Origin: Flavobacterium sp. 1
GTDB taxonomy: Bacteria; Bacteroidota; Bacteroidia; Flavobacteriales; Flavobacteriaceae
DNA: 64,000 bases
Assembly: GCF_002797935.1 (NCBI RefSeq)
Contig: NZ_PGER01000001.1
Location: 1,612,001 to 1,676,000, forward strand
Direction: 5' to 3'
The notes under the pieces were generated by a model, which had not been told where the DNA came from, did no database searches, and worked only from the letters and a program-made list of their open reading frames with translations. The translations under genes and the position numbers were made by a program. Shown piece by piece: positions 1 to 8,217 of the stretch; positions within the stretch are counted from its first letter, which is position 1, and every line of letters begins with the position of its first letter.

Positions 1-1253
1 AGTCCTTTGGCCGTTTTTCCACTTACTTTTGTCGCTCCAAGTATAGAAGTATTGTCGGGATATTTCATAAACTCGTCATTAGACAGAGAAGGGCGAAATG
101 AGGGTGTATGCCCTATTCTTCGACTATAAAACAGGCTTGAATTATCAAAATCAAAACTAAAAATATTTTTCCCTTCAAGGAAAAAAGGGCGTTTCTCACC
201 ATAAAAAGTTTCGAAAGCAGTAAGGTTCATCACAGATGGGTCTGCCTCTACTTGACCGAAGTCGGGATTTACCGTCAAATCGACTGTAAAATTGCTTGCC
301 AGACCAATTTTTGCGTCCAAACCAATATTCCCGGCTAAACTCCAGCCTTTGTCCATAAATGGATTGTTCGACTCAGGTTTAAAAGTATTGAACTTGCCTG
401 ATAGGTATGGCATAATTTCAATTCTACGGGATTTCGGCAGATCTTTAATTCCGTGAAGTTCGCCAAATAGGTACAATATCCCCGGACTAGTGCTTGATTG
501 CAACTCCCAATCGCTTTCTTCTTGATAACGATTAATCCAACGCCAGGCATGAAGCCCCCAAACCTGCTCGGAATCATTGCTGTAACGAAGCTGGCTCAAT
601 GGAATTTCAAACTCTGCCGTCCAAGCCGAACCCTCCTGGGCAGTTTTTGCACTCCATACCGCATTCCAGTTTAAATCGGCATTCTGTGGGTTAGTCAACA
701 ACAAATCAATTTTTTGTCCTGCAGCCGAAACATCAAATTCAAACCCGGTACGGCGATCGTGATAACTATCAAAAGCAATGCCTACCATATCACCCGTAAA
801 CTCATCACGCCTTCCGGCTTTGCGGCTTATTTTTTCAGGTATGCTGTCGAAAGCCCGAATGGCAACATATATATTTTTGTCGTCGTAAAGGATTTTTATT
901 TTCGTTGGTTGCGATGGTTTAGCACCTTCGTTCGGAATCCATTGGGTATAATCGCCGGTCCATTCACCTGTTTTCCAGCAAGTATCGTCCAATTTTCCAT
1001 CTATTATCGGTTTTTCAACAGATAACCTGCTGGTATGATAAATCCGTAATAGTTTTTTTGTAGCATTTTTTAGACTATCATTCCCCACCTGAATGGGCTC
1101 TTCCTGTGCAGTCAAACAGAACGGAATCAGAAAAATACACAACAATACAAATAGAAATTGTATGCCAAAAATTTTTTTAGTTACAATGGCAATTCTTGTT
1201 TTATCCTGAAATTGACCACCTTGTAATAATCGGTTACTCATCGCGTTTTTCAT
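1..1253 (-). CDS. DUF5916 family outer-membrane protein with N-terminal CBM9-like domain (3' end cut by window)
   Basis: This frame is open on the minus strand from an ATG at 1253 to the window edge (417 codons, C-terminus missing). A hydrophobic signal segment lies at about residues 27-50, ending at LTAQ. It is followed by a CBM9-like beta-sandwich start (RLSVEKPIIDGKLDD, with W shortly after) and then by motifs typical of DUF5916: DRRTGFEFDVSAAG, VDLTVNPDFGQVEADP and EKRPFFLEG. Family members are predicted to combine a CBM9-like N-terminal domain with a C-terminal beta-barrel; their molecular function is not established. It is the last visible gene of the PUL, 234 bp downstream of the DUF418 gene and on the same strand, so it may be co-transcribed. 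The second in-frame ATG at 1241 is an alternative start. Confidence 0.8.
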   Translation of the reverse strand, partial: MKNAMSNRLLQGGQFQDKTRIAIVTKKIFGIQFLFVLLCIFLIPFCLTAQEEPIQVGNDSLKNATKKLLRIYHTSRLSVEKPIIDGKLDDTCWKTGEWTGDYTQWIPNEGAKPSQPTKIKILYDDKNIYVAIRAFDSIPEKISRKAGRRDEFTGDMVGIAFDSYHDRRTGFEFDVSAAGQKIDLLLTNPQNADLNWNAVWSAKTAQEGSAWTAEFEIPLSQLRYSNDSEQVWGLHAWRWINRYQEESDWELQSSTSPGILYLFGELHGIKDLPKSRRIEIMPYLSGKFNTFKPESNNPFMDKGWSLAGNIGLDAKIGLASNFTVDLTVNPDFGQVEADPSVMNLTAFETFYGEKRPFFLEGKNIFSFDFDNSSLFYSRRIGHTPSFRPSLSNDEFMKYPDNTSILGATKVSGKTAKG

Positions 1254-1487
1254 CTTTGATTTATGGATACTCGGTTTATTATATTTCTTTGTAGTTATTA
1301 CTCGATTTAGCCTTTAGGAAACTACCGGTTGATATCTATATTTTCTTTTACCCTTTTAAATGAGATAGCATGACGAACCGAGCTTTCACTTCAATAGAAA
1401 TTGTCGATAAAAAACTGCACCCGCAACTAATAACTTTAGCTTTGAACCAGCAATTTTTGTCTATTCTCTGTATTTCAGCAATAAACT

Positions 1488-2702
1488 TCAACCCAATGCT
1501 TTCGTCACCCCTACTTTCTTAATATCTATCCATGTCAGGTCGTGCCATAATTTTTCGAGAGGTCCTTGCTTGTGTTTCTTTAACCACCACTTGCAAAAAG
1601 TGAATTGAACTACAAACAATACAACGCCTACCAATAGAGAAAGGCTTGCACCGGTATACTGATATAAGGCTAATCCGCATCCATTGTAAACAAAGCACCC
1701 CATCATTGATTGCATCACATAGTTGGTGAGGCTCATTTTACCAAAAACTTCGAAATGAGATAGCAGTTTATGAATCAATTTGGTTGAGTATAACAATACA
1801 AAAGCCGAAATCCAAACAAAAGTAAAAATGAAGTTATTCCATGTTTGAACAACCAAATTGGCCTGATTAAGAAGTATGTCCCCTTTAATCAAATCAGGCA
1901 TTGATTTAGCTCCAAAAATGAAAACAACTCCTATAATACTTGAAATGACAAGTATTTTTAGCCAAAATTTTCCATTTGTTGTATTTATCTCAAATTTTCG
2001 TGTACGCCCCAACACCATCCCGATCATGAATAAAGCCGGAATTTGAAAAAAGCGGCCATTTTCCCAAGACCACAAAATATCGGCCCATCGCCCGTTAGTT
2101 ATATTCCCCCAAGCTGTATCGAGAAAAGAGTTACTACTCAGGTAAGCGGATGCCTGTCCGAAGTATTGCCAAGATAAGGGGTTCCCTGGATTATACTGTG
2201 GATTCAATATCATGTAAATGAAGCGACCAATTTCAAGAGGCTGCAATAATAACAAGAAAGCAATAATAAGTACTGAAGTATTTTTCAAACGACTTACCAA
2301 AACCAGAGAAAACCCAAGTATCGCATAAATTGCCAAAACATCACCCGAATAGAACATGGAGTTGAATAAGCCAAAACCTAATAATAGAAGCATGCGCCAC
2401 ATAAATCGCCCAACAAAAGGATTACCCTGATTTTGTTGCTTACTATCCATTATAAAAAAGGTAAAACCAAACAAAACAGCAAAAATTGCGTAAGCCTTGC
2501 CCGAAAAAAGGGCAAACATTGTGTCCCAAACATGTTTATCAAGGGTTTTCATCCATGATGGCAGATTATCGGGTAAATAATAATAGTTAAAATGTTCAAT
2601 ATTATGCAGTAACATTATTGCCATGATGGCAAATCCCCTCAAGGCATCAACTACCGTGATTCGATAAGCACTTGAGTTCATTTTAAGCTCATTCATATCC
2701 AA
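1488..2702 (-). CDS. DUF418 family multi-pass membrane protein (YeiB-like)
   Basis: A 404-residue integral membrane protein. The N-terminal motif RITVVDALRGFAIMAIMLLHN is the hallmark of the DUF418/heparan N-acetyltransferase-like (YeiB) group. About ten hydrophobic segments are spread over the length. The C-terminal third, with FGKMSLTNYVMQSM, is the DUF418 domain itself. The biochemical role of the family is not settled; relatives include membrane acyltransferases, and transacylation of sugars or cell-surface glycans is a reasonable guess. It starts 6 bp after the stop of the mutarotase-like gene, so the two are almost certainly co-transcribed at the end of the PUL. Confidence 0.8.
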   Translation of the reverse strand: MDMNELKMNSSAYRITVVDALRGFAIMAIMLLHNIEHFNYYYLPDNLPSWMKTLDKHVWDTMFALFSGKAYAIFAVLFGFTFFIMDSKQQNQGNPFVGRFMWRMLLLLGFGLFNSMFYSGDVLAIYAILGFSLVLVSRLKNTSVLIIAFLLLLQPLEIGRFIYMILNPQYNPGNPLSWQYFGQASAYLSSNSFLDTAWGNITNGRWADILWSWENGRFFQIPALFMIGMVLGRTRKFEINTTNGKFWLKILVISSIIGVVFIFGAKSMPDLIKGDILLNQANLVVQTWNNFIFTFVWISAFVLLYSTKLIHKLLSHFEVFGKMSLTNYVMQSMMGCFVYNGCGLALYQYTGASLSLLVGVVLFVVQFTFCKWWLKKHKQGPLEKLWHDLTWIDIKKVGVTKALG

Positions 2703-2708
2703 ATTTTA

Positions 2709-3059
2709 TTAATTCATTTTATAAATTCGATCCATCAATTGCCATTTCTGGTCGGCGGTTGCCTCGGCAGTGCTGTCCTGAAATTGAGACATACGTGCTT
2801 CCCATTCATTTTGACGCGGCTTTAGAGCCAATTCGACCATCGCCTTATCATGATCAAAATCAGCTACAGTATCCATAATCATAAAAAGTTTTGTTCCAAG
2901 AAGATAGATTTCCATATCGATAATCCCGACCTCTTTCATACCCAGAGTTATTTCAGGCCACGCAGCTTCTTTGGTGTGCGCTTTTTTATAGGCTTCGATT
3001 AATAATGGGTCATTACGCAATTCCATGGTTTTGCAGTAACGTTTAAATGAATTTTGCAT
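2709..3059 (-). CDS. L-rhamnose mutarotase family protein (RhaM/DUF718)
   Basis: A 116-residue cytoplasmic protein, full length for the family. The motif YKKAHTKEAAWPEI (Y24, H28, W34) followed by GIIDMEIYLLGTKLFMIMDT matches the RhaM alpha/beta barrel, which interconverts anomers of L-rhamnose and related sugars. It lies 24 bp downstream of the GH3 gene and 6 bp upstream of the DUF418 gene, inside the PUL operon. No rhamnosidase or rhamnose isomerase/kinase is present nearby, so the true sugar may not be rhamnose. Members of this family often sit in PULs with fucose- or galactose-containing substrates; this assignment of substrate is open. Confidence 0.82.
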   Translation of the reverse strand: MQNSFKRYCKTMELRNDPLLIEAYKKAHTKEAAWPEITLGMKEVGIIDMEIYLLGTKLFMIMDTVADFDHDKAMVELALKPRQNEWEARMSQFQDSTAEATADQKWQLMDRIYKMN

Positions 3060-3083
3060 TTTTTACAATTTTTATTCTATTGA

Positions 3084-5684
3084 TTAGCGAATAGTAATTT
3101 TTGTTGTTTTCAGATTCTTTGTATCGGAGCTATTCCCGTAATAAACCTCATATTCGCCGGGTGTCACCATCATTTTACGCTGACTCCAATCGAAAAATTC
3201 AAATGAAGAAGGATTCAGGTCAACGGAAACTTCTTGGGTTTTACCTGCCGGAATTTCCACATGTTTATATCCTCGTAAGGTTTTTAAAGGGCCTTCAATA
3301 TCATTTACTTTCCGAATGTAAACCTGCACCACCTCTACACCATCGCGTTTTCCCGCATTTGTAACCGGCACGGTCAATTGGATTGTCTCATTGTCTTTAA
3401 ATATAGTTTTACTTAATCTGGCATTCCCTATTTTGAAAGTAGTATAACTTAAACCATATCCAAAAGGAAACAAGGCATCGTCCATAAACCTATAGGTTCT
3501 TCCTTTCATTGAATAATCTTCAATATCGCCAAGCTTTTCTGAATTCTTATAGAAAGTAACCGGCAATTTTCCTGAAGGATTGTAATCTCCGAAAAGAACA
3601 TCGGCCACAGCCTGACCTCCGGATTGTCCCCCATACCAGGCCTGAAGGATGGCATCGCAGCTTTCTGTTTCAGGAGTTAATGCCATAGCAGCTCCTGAGC
3701 AGTTTACAAACACCACCTTTTTACCTGCTTTTTTCAACGCCTGTAAACATTTGCGCTGCGATTCAGGAAGTTCAATATTGGTTCGATCGCCACCTTTGAA
3801 ACCATAGAATTCTACTGGCATTTCCTCTCCTTCTAATTTTGGCGAAATTCCACCGACAAAAATCACTTCATCTATTCCTTTTAATTTATATACCAATTCA
3901 TCATAATTAACCGGAATCTCCCTGCCTATATTTAATTTAAGACTTGCTTCTACTCCATCATTAACTGCTGAAAATTTAACCTCAATCTGGTAGTCTTTCC
4001 CTTTTTCAACCTTATACGGGATCCTGATTGGTGCTAATTGCCATAATTCTTTTGAAAACAAGGTCTCATTGTTTACAATCACATCGCATTTTCCACCAAA
4101 TTCCAATCTTAAAACTATTTCCTCTGATTGGCTGGCATGGTAAACCGCTTCATATTTTCCGGAAAACCCTTTAAGATTTACCCCACGGCTAAATTGGTTT
4201 TGACCCGCAGTAGTCAATTGTATCGGACTTACAATCTGCTCATGTGCTACGGCATCTCCCTTAAATTCTTTGTTATTCCAATAAGTTGACTTCATTCCTG
4301 CTTTTCCATCAAAGGAGCAGTTCTCGAAAAGGCTTTGGGTAATCTTGTCTTCAATCAGGTCACAGCCTTTATCGTAAAATACTTTATCTGCAGGAAGTTT
4401 TGTTTTAACGCCCTCCAAAATAGTAGTGATACTTGATGGAAAACCATTGTAATTGCCTAACAACATAGGTTCATCGTCGGCATTAGGCCCAATTACAGCA
4501 ATTTTTTTTGCTGATTTTGACAATGGAAGGGTATTATTTTTATTTTGAAGCAGTGTCATTGACTCCTGGGCTATTTTAAGGGCCAATTCCTTATGCTCTT
4601 TGGAATCAATTACCGACACAGGAATTTTTGACCACAATACCAATGAATCATCGTCCATTTCGCCTAAGTCGAAACGTCCAGCCAAAACCCTCAACAAACG
4701 TTCATCTATCTCTTTTTCATCAATCAATCCTTTATCAACGGCCTGAGGTAATTTGTTGTAGGCATAACCCCAGCCACACTCTACATCGGTACCGGACAGA
4801 ACAGCTTTAGCTGCTGCATGCGCTTCATCTGACGAAACTTTATGACTGCTGTGAAAATCTGCAATGGCACCACAATCGGAAACAACAAGGTATTTGAAAC
4901 CCCAGTCGTTGCGAAGGATTTTTTGCAACAGGCGTGTGCTGCCACAACAAGGTTCATCATCTAAACGCTGATAGGCGCACATCACTTCGCGCACATCAGC
5001 CTGCTGAACCAACGCTTTGAATGCCGGCAAATAGGTTTCCCACAAATCACGTGGATTGACGTTGTTCAGGTTCAACGAATGCCTGCTCCATTCAGGACCG
5101 GAATGCACCGCAAAATGTTTGGCACACGCCAATAGTTTTTTGTATTTTGAATCAGCAGGTCCCTGAAGTCCATTTACCACAGAAATCCCGATACGAGTGG
5201 TCAGGTAGGGATCCTCACCATAGGTTTCCTGTCCACGCCCCCACCGTGGATCGCGGAATATATTTATGTTTGGTGTCCAAACCGACAAACTCATAAATTT
5301 GCTGTTTTCCTTTCCAGCTCTTCGAAGCTCATGATATTTGGCACGAAATTCATCAGAAACAGCGGTGAAAACATTGTAAACCAGCTTATCGTCAAACGAA
5401 GCTGCCATCCCAATGGATTGTGGAAAAACAGATACATTATAGCCATATCTGATACCGTGCAATCCTTCGCTCCACCAGTTGAATTTTTTTATGCCTAAAC
5501 GAGGAATTGCTTCTGACTCATCGAGCATCAAAGCCACCTTTTCTTTCAATGTAAGACGGGACATTAAATCCTTTGCGCGCTCCTCAGAACTTAATTTAGG
5601 ATTCTGATAAGGGTATTGCTGTCCCCATAAATTTATTGTAACAAACAAACTTAAAGAAAACCAAAATTTTAATTTTAATAACAT
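3084..5684 (-). CDS. Glycoside hydrolase family 3 exo-enzyme (beta-glucosidase/beta-xylosidase type) with inserted PA14-like domain
   Basis: An 866-residue secreted protein with a signal peptide at about 1-21. The N-terminal GH3 barrel carries KHF (K189-H190) and the nucleophile in VVSDCGAI (D270). The SDCGA form, rather than SDW, resembles the xylosidase-like and related subgroup. The GH3 C-terminal alpha/beta sandwich begins around residue 370 (ESMTLLQNKNNTLPL). It is interrupted by a PA14-type sugar-binding insertion at about 455-600 and resumes with the AWYGGQSGG and LFPFGYGLSYT motifs. A fibronectin-III-like domain follows at about 760-866. It would release terminal glucose or xylose from imported oligosaccharides, probably in the periplasm. 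Exact specificity cannot be read from the sequence. Confidence 0.9.
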   Translation of the reverse strand: MLLKLKFWFSLSLFVTINLWGQQYPYQNPKLSSEERAKDLMSRLTLKEKVALMLDESEAIPRLGIKKFNWWSEGLHGIRYGYNVSVFPQSIGMAASFDDKLVYNVFTAVSDEFRAKYHELRRAGKENSKFMSLSVWTPNINIFRDPRWGRGQETYGEDPYLTTRIGISVVNGLQGPADSKYKKLLACAKHFAVHSGPEWSRHSLNLNNVNPRDLWETYLPAFKALVQQADVREVMCAYQRLDDEPCCGSTRLLQKILRNDWGFKYLVVSDCGAIADFHSSHKVSSDEAHAAAKAVLSGTDVECGWGYAYNKLPQAVDKGLIDEKEIDERLLRVLAGRFDLGEMDDDSLVLWSKIPVSVIDSKEHKELALKIAQESMTLLQNKNNTLPLSKSAKKIAVIGPNADDEPMLLGNYNGFPSSITTILEGVKTKLPADKVFYDKGCDLIEDKITQSLFENCSFDGKAGMKSTYWNNKEFKGDAVAHEQIVSPIQLTTAGQNQFSRGVNLKGFSGKYEAVYHASQSEEIVLRLEFGGKCDVIVNNETLFSKELWQLAPIRIPYKVEKGKDYQIEVKFSAVNDGVEASLKLNIGREIPVNYDELVYKLKGIDEVIFVGGISPKLEGEEMPVEFYGFKGGDRTNIELPESQRKCLQALKKAGKKVVFVNCSGAAMALTPETESCDAILQAWYGGQSGGQAVADVLFGDYNPSGKLPVTFYKNSEKLGDIEDYSMKGRTYRFMDDALFPFGYGLSYTTFKIGNARLSKTIFKDNETIQLTVPVTNAGKRDGVEVVQVYIRKVNDIEGPLKTLRGYKHVEIPAGKTQEVSVDLNPSSFEFFDWSQRKMMVTPGEYEVYYGNSSDTKNLKTTKITIR

Positions 5685-5870
5685 TATAAATCTTTAAATT
5701 ATATATTTAGACCTCACTACTTAAGTCTTGACAAACTTCAATCGCTTTTTTAAAAACATTGCTTAGGAATAATTCTTTGAAAAACACATTCCAATTCTTC
5801 AAAAAAACAACTTATTAAACGCAAATGACAAACTAACTTACTATGATTGATATTTCATTTGAAACTATAA

Positions 5871-7916
5871 CTATTTTAATTCTATAAATTCAGGCTCATA
5901 GGGAGCAATAGTAAAATTATCTGAATACTCTTTATCCAAAAGAATACTTCTTGATTTTCCTTTCATTTCTATCTTTTTTGGTTCGCCAGTGGTATTAAAA
6001 TACAAGAAATGATTTTTATCAATTTGTCTTGCCATTACTCCCAACGGCACAACTGGTCCTTTTTTAATTCCCAGTTCATCAATTAGCTCGTCAATCAATG
6101 GGTTAAGCACGCTTCCATCAACTGGAAGTCCTACATAAATAGCCTTCCCTTTGCCATATTTATTAGAAAACAATATCGGATAATCCTTATCTAAACTGGT
6201 TATATTAGCCATAATCTTTGCTCCTTTAGACTCTATTATCTCAAAACGCTCTGACTCTGTATCTACTGCTTTACCTTTATAAGTTACTTCTAACTTTTTG
6301 CCTTTGTATGCCTTGCGGGCTATTTCATTAAATGCTTCAGTTTCTTCAAAACTCGCCACGCGAACACCAAACACGTCACTCAGCATTCCTGGACGGGTTG
6401 TTTTGAATATTTGCCCTGTTTCATCAACAAGCGCCGAATTGCTGGTCATTATTACTGTACCACCATTCTTAACAAATTCTCGTATTTTATTTGCTGTTGC
6501 TTCATCCATTACAGTAACACCCGGAATTATCAATAATTTATAATTCAAAGTACTTCTGCTAATGTCAAGAATTCGGGTATCCATATTTTTATAATAAAAA
6601 ATACCAAAAGCAGCCTGTAGCTGTTCATCATGTTTTTTTGGAAAATCATTACTCGCTATCTGACTTGGAAACGAAAAAGCCAAACCTACTTCTGCCTGCA
6701 AATTATAGGGGAAATATTTTTCTATTTTTTTAAATTCAGTTGCAATTTGCTTGTATTCATCGTATTTTCTATTAGGTATCCCGTCCCAATCAAGCATGCC
6801 TTGAAGATATTGTTCTTCACCAGCCCACATGCTTTGCCATGTCCAGCCGCACACCATTTGGTTTCCATACATTAGCGTTGCATAAGCTGATTTTCTAATC
6901 GAATTAGGGACAGCGGTCATAGTTGTAAATTCACTGCACCAAAATGGATTTGTACTTTCAAATTGAATACGTGCTATTCCAAACAGCGAATTCATAACTC
7001 CCCAATTTGTAGTCAGGGAATTTCCGGGATAAAAACCAGCACCATGTCGTGTCATTTTACCCGAATAAGCCATAGGTGCATAATCAAAATATTTAAGTGC
7101 GCTATAATACCAGGCATTAGTATTGGTTAATGCATTTGGAGCATTGGTATTCACTTTATCAATGACTTTGAATAGGAACTGATTGATTTCATCTGAAATG
7201 AAGCGTCTGAAATCAAGCATTTTCTCAGGAGTATCATGGGCATAAATTTCAACTGGAAGACCAATTTCTTCAAATTCATTATGCCTTTTAGACCAACGTT
7301 GTGTAGCCCATTCCTTGTTTACTTTGTCAATAGTTGTATATTTATTTTTTAACCAAACTATAAATCTTTGTCTTACTGTTTCTGAATAAGAAATAGGACC
7401 GTCTCCTGACTCATTATCAATACCGAAGGCAGCCAATGCAGGATGATTAGCATATCTTTTGGTAATAACATCTGCGTATCTTAACGCGTATTTTTGATAA
7501 TTCAAATCACCAACATCTTCCATATAACGGTGGTTTGGAAATATTGTATTACCCTTTTGATCCACAATATCAATAGATGGAAATTTTTTGTGTAACCACA
7601 TAGGAGCAGGACGCACAGCAATATCCAGTATAACTTTAATTCCGGCCTGATCCATCATATCCATAACTTTATCAAACCATTCAAAATCAAAATTACCTTC
7701 AGATGGTTCGTAACTGTCCCAGGCCAAATGCCCCATACGGACTGCAGTGAATCCACCAGCTTTCATTAATTGAATATCCTTTTTTATTTTCTCCATATTC
7801 TTATCATCATGTGGATGATAATTGGCACCTACATATAATTTCTGTGCACTTAAAGTGAAATTAAAAATAACTGAGAATAGAATTAGTACAGTTAATTTGC
7901 CCTTTGTAATCTTCAT
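5871..7916 (-). CDS. Glycoside hydrolase family 42 beta-galactosidase
   Basis: A 681-residue protein with a signal peptide at about 1-24 (cleavage near LSAQ). The TIM barrel begins LYVGANYHPHDD. The acid/base is in GIDNESG (E169) and the nucleophile in FWCSEFT (E329), both in the GH42 context. A trimerisation/glutamine-amidotransferase-like domain at about 410-610 (LLIIPGVTVMDE) and a small C-terminal beta-domain follow. It would remove beta-linked galactose from oligosaccharides. The export signal is less common for GH42 and implies a periplasmic or surface location. It lies 186 bp upstream of GH3 and 301 bp downstream of GH44, the latter gap holding a 101-bp inverted-repeat element. Confidence 0.9.
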   Translation of the reverse strand: MKITKGKLTVLILFSVIFNFTLSAQKLYVGANYHPHDDKNMEKIKKDIQLMKAGGFTAVRMGHLAWDSYEPSEGNFDFEWFDKVMDMMDQAGIKVILDIAVRPAPMWLHKKFPSIDIVDQKGNTIFPNHRYMEDVGDLNYQKYALRYADVITKRYANHPALAAFGIDNESGDGPISYSETVRQRFIVWLKNKYTTIDKVNKEWATQRWSKRHNEFEEIGLPVEIYAHDTPEKMLDFRRFISDEINQFLFKVIDKVNTNAPNALTNTNAWYYSALKYFDYAPMAYSGKMTRHGAGFYPGNSLTTNWGVMNSLFGIARIQFESTNPFWCSEFTTMTAVPNSIRKSAYATLMYGNQMVCGWTWQSMWAGEEQYLQGMLDWDGIPNRKYDEYKQIATEFKKIEKYFPYNLQAEVGLAFSFPSQIASNDFPKKHDEQLQAAFGIFYYKNMDTRILDISRSTLNYKLLIIPGVTVMDEATANKIREFVKNGGTVIMTSNSALVDETGQIFKTTRPGMLSDVFGVRVASFEETEAFNEIARKAYKGKKLEVTYKGKAVDTESERFEIIESKGAKIMANITSLDKDYPILFSNKYGKGKAIYVGLPVDGSVLNPLIDELIDELGIKKGPVVPLGVMARQIDKNHFLYFNTTGEPKKIEMKGKSRSILLDKEYSDNFTIAPYEPEFIELK

Positions 7917-8217
7917 TTTTTCTATTTTATATTATTATTATTCTGCTTATTATTTGTTAGTTAGACATTCATTAAACTAAAAAAACAAATAAGAAACATT
8001 AGATACTGTTTAAACATTATCACCTCCAAACATTTTACTTTTCTAACAATAAATAGTGCTTAAACTAATCTCTTTCTTTTTTAATACCAATTATAAACTG
8101 TAAATGATCCAATCTTTGTTCTCTTGTTCAAAAAAGGTTAGAGTACGGATAAATTAACATCTATCTACTATTTATAATTGGTATAAAATATTAGTATTAT
8201 TCTTTAAGATAAACTTG
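7917..8217. other. Intercistronic gap between GH44 and GH42 genes
   Basis: This 301-bp AT-rich spacer is unusually long for the inside of a PUL. It contains the 101-bp inverted-repeat-bounded element described separately (8084-8184). I see no gene and no convincing promoter consensus for GH42. Confidence 0.6.
8084..8184. mobile_element. MITE-like element with 14-bp perfect terminal inverted repeats
   Basis: ATACCAATTATAAA at 8084-8097 is the exact reverse complement of TTTATAATTGGTAT at 8171-8184. The 101-bp unit has no coding capacity. Its termini resemble those of a second unit at 53631-53738 (ATACCATTTAGAAAT...), with both starting ATACCA-TTA, while the interiors are unrelated. If the termini are taken as CC...GG, both are flanked by TA, but TA is also part of the inverted repeat. 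It may be a non-autonomous transposon or simply a long stem-loop; the first is my preference because of the shared ends. Confidence 0.45.

Noticed and set aside
335..577. Small frames on both strands within 335-1025
   Set aside because: They are out-of-frame shadows of the DUF5916 gene, whose minus-strand frame is open from 1253 to the window edge.
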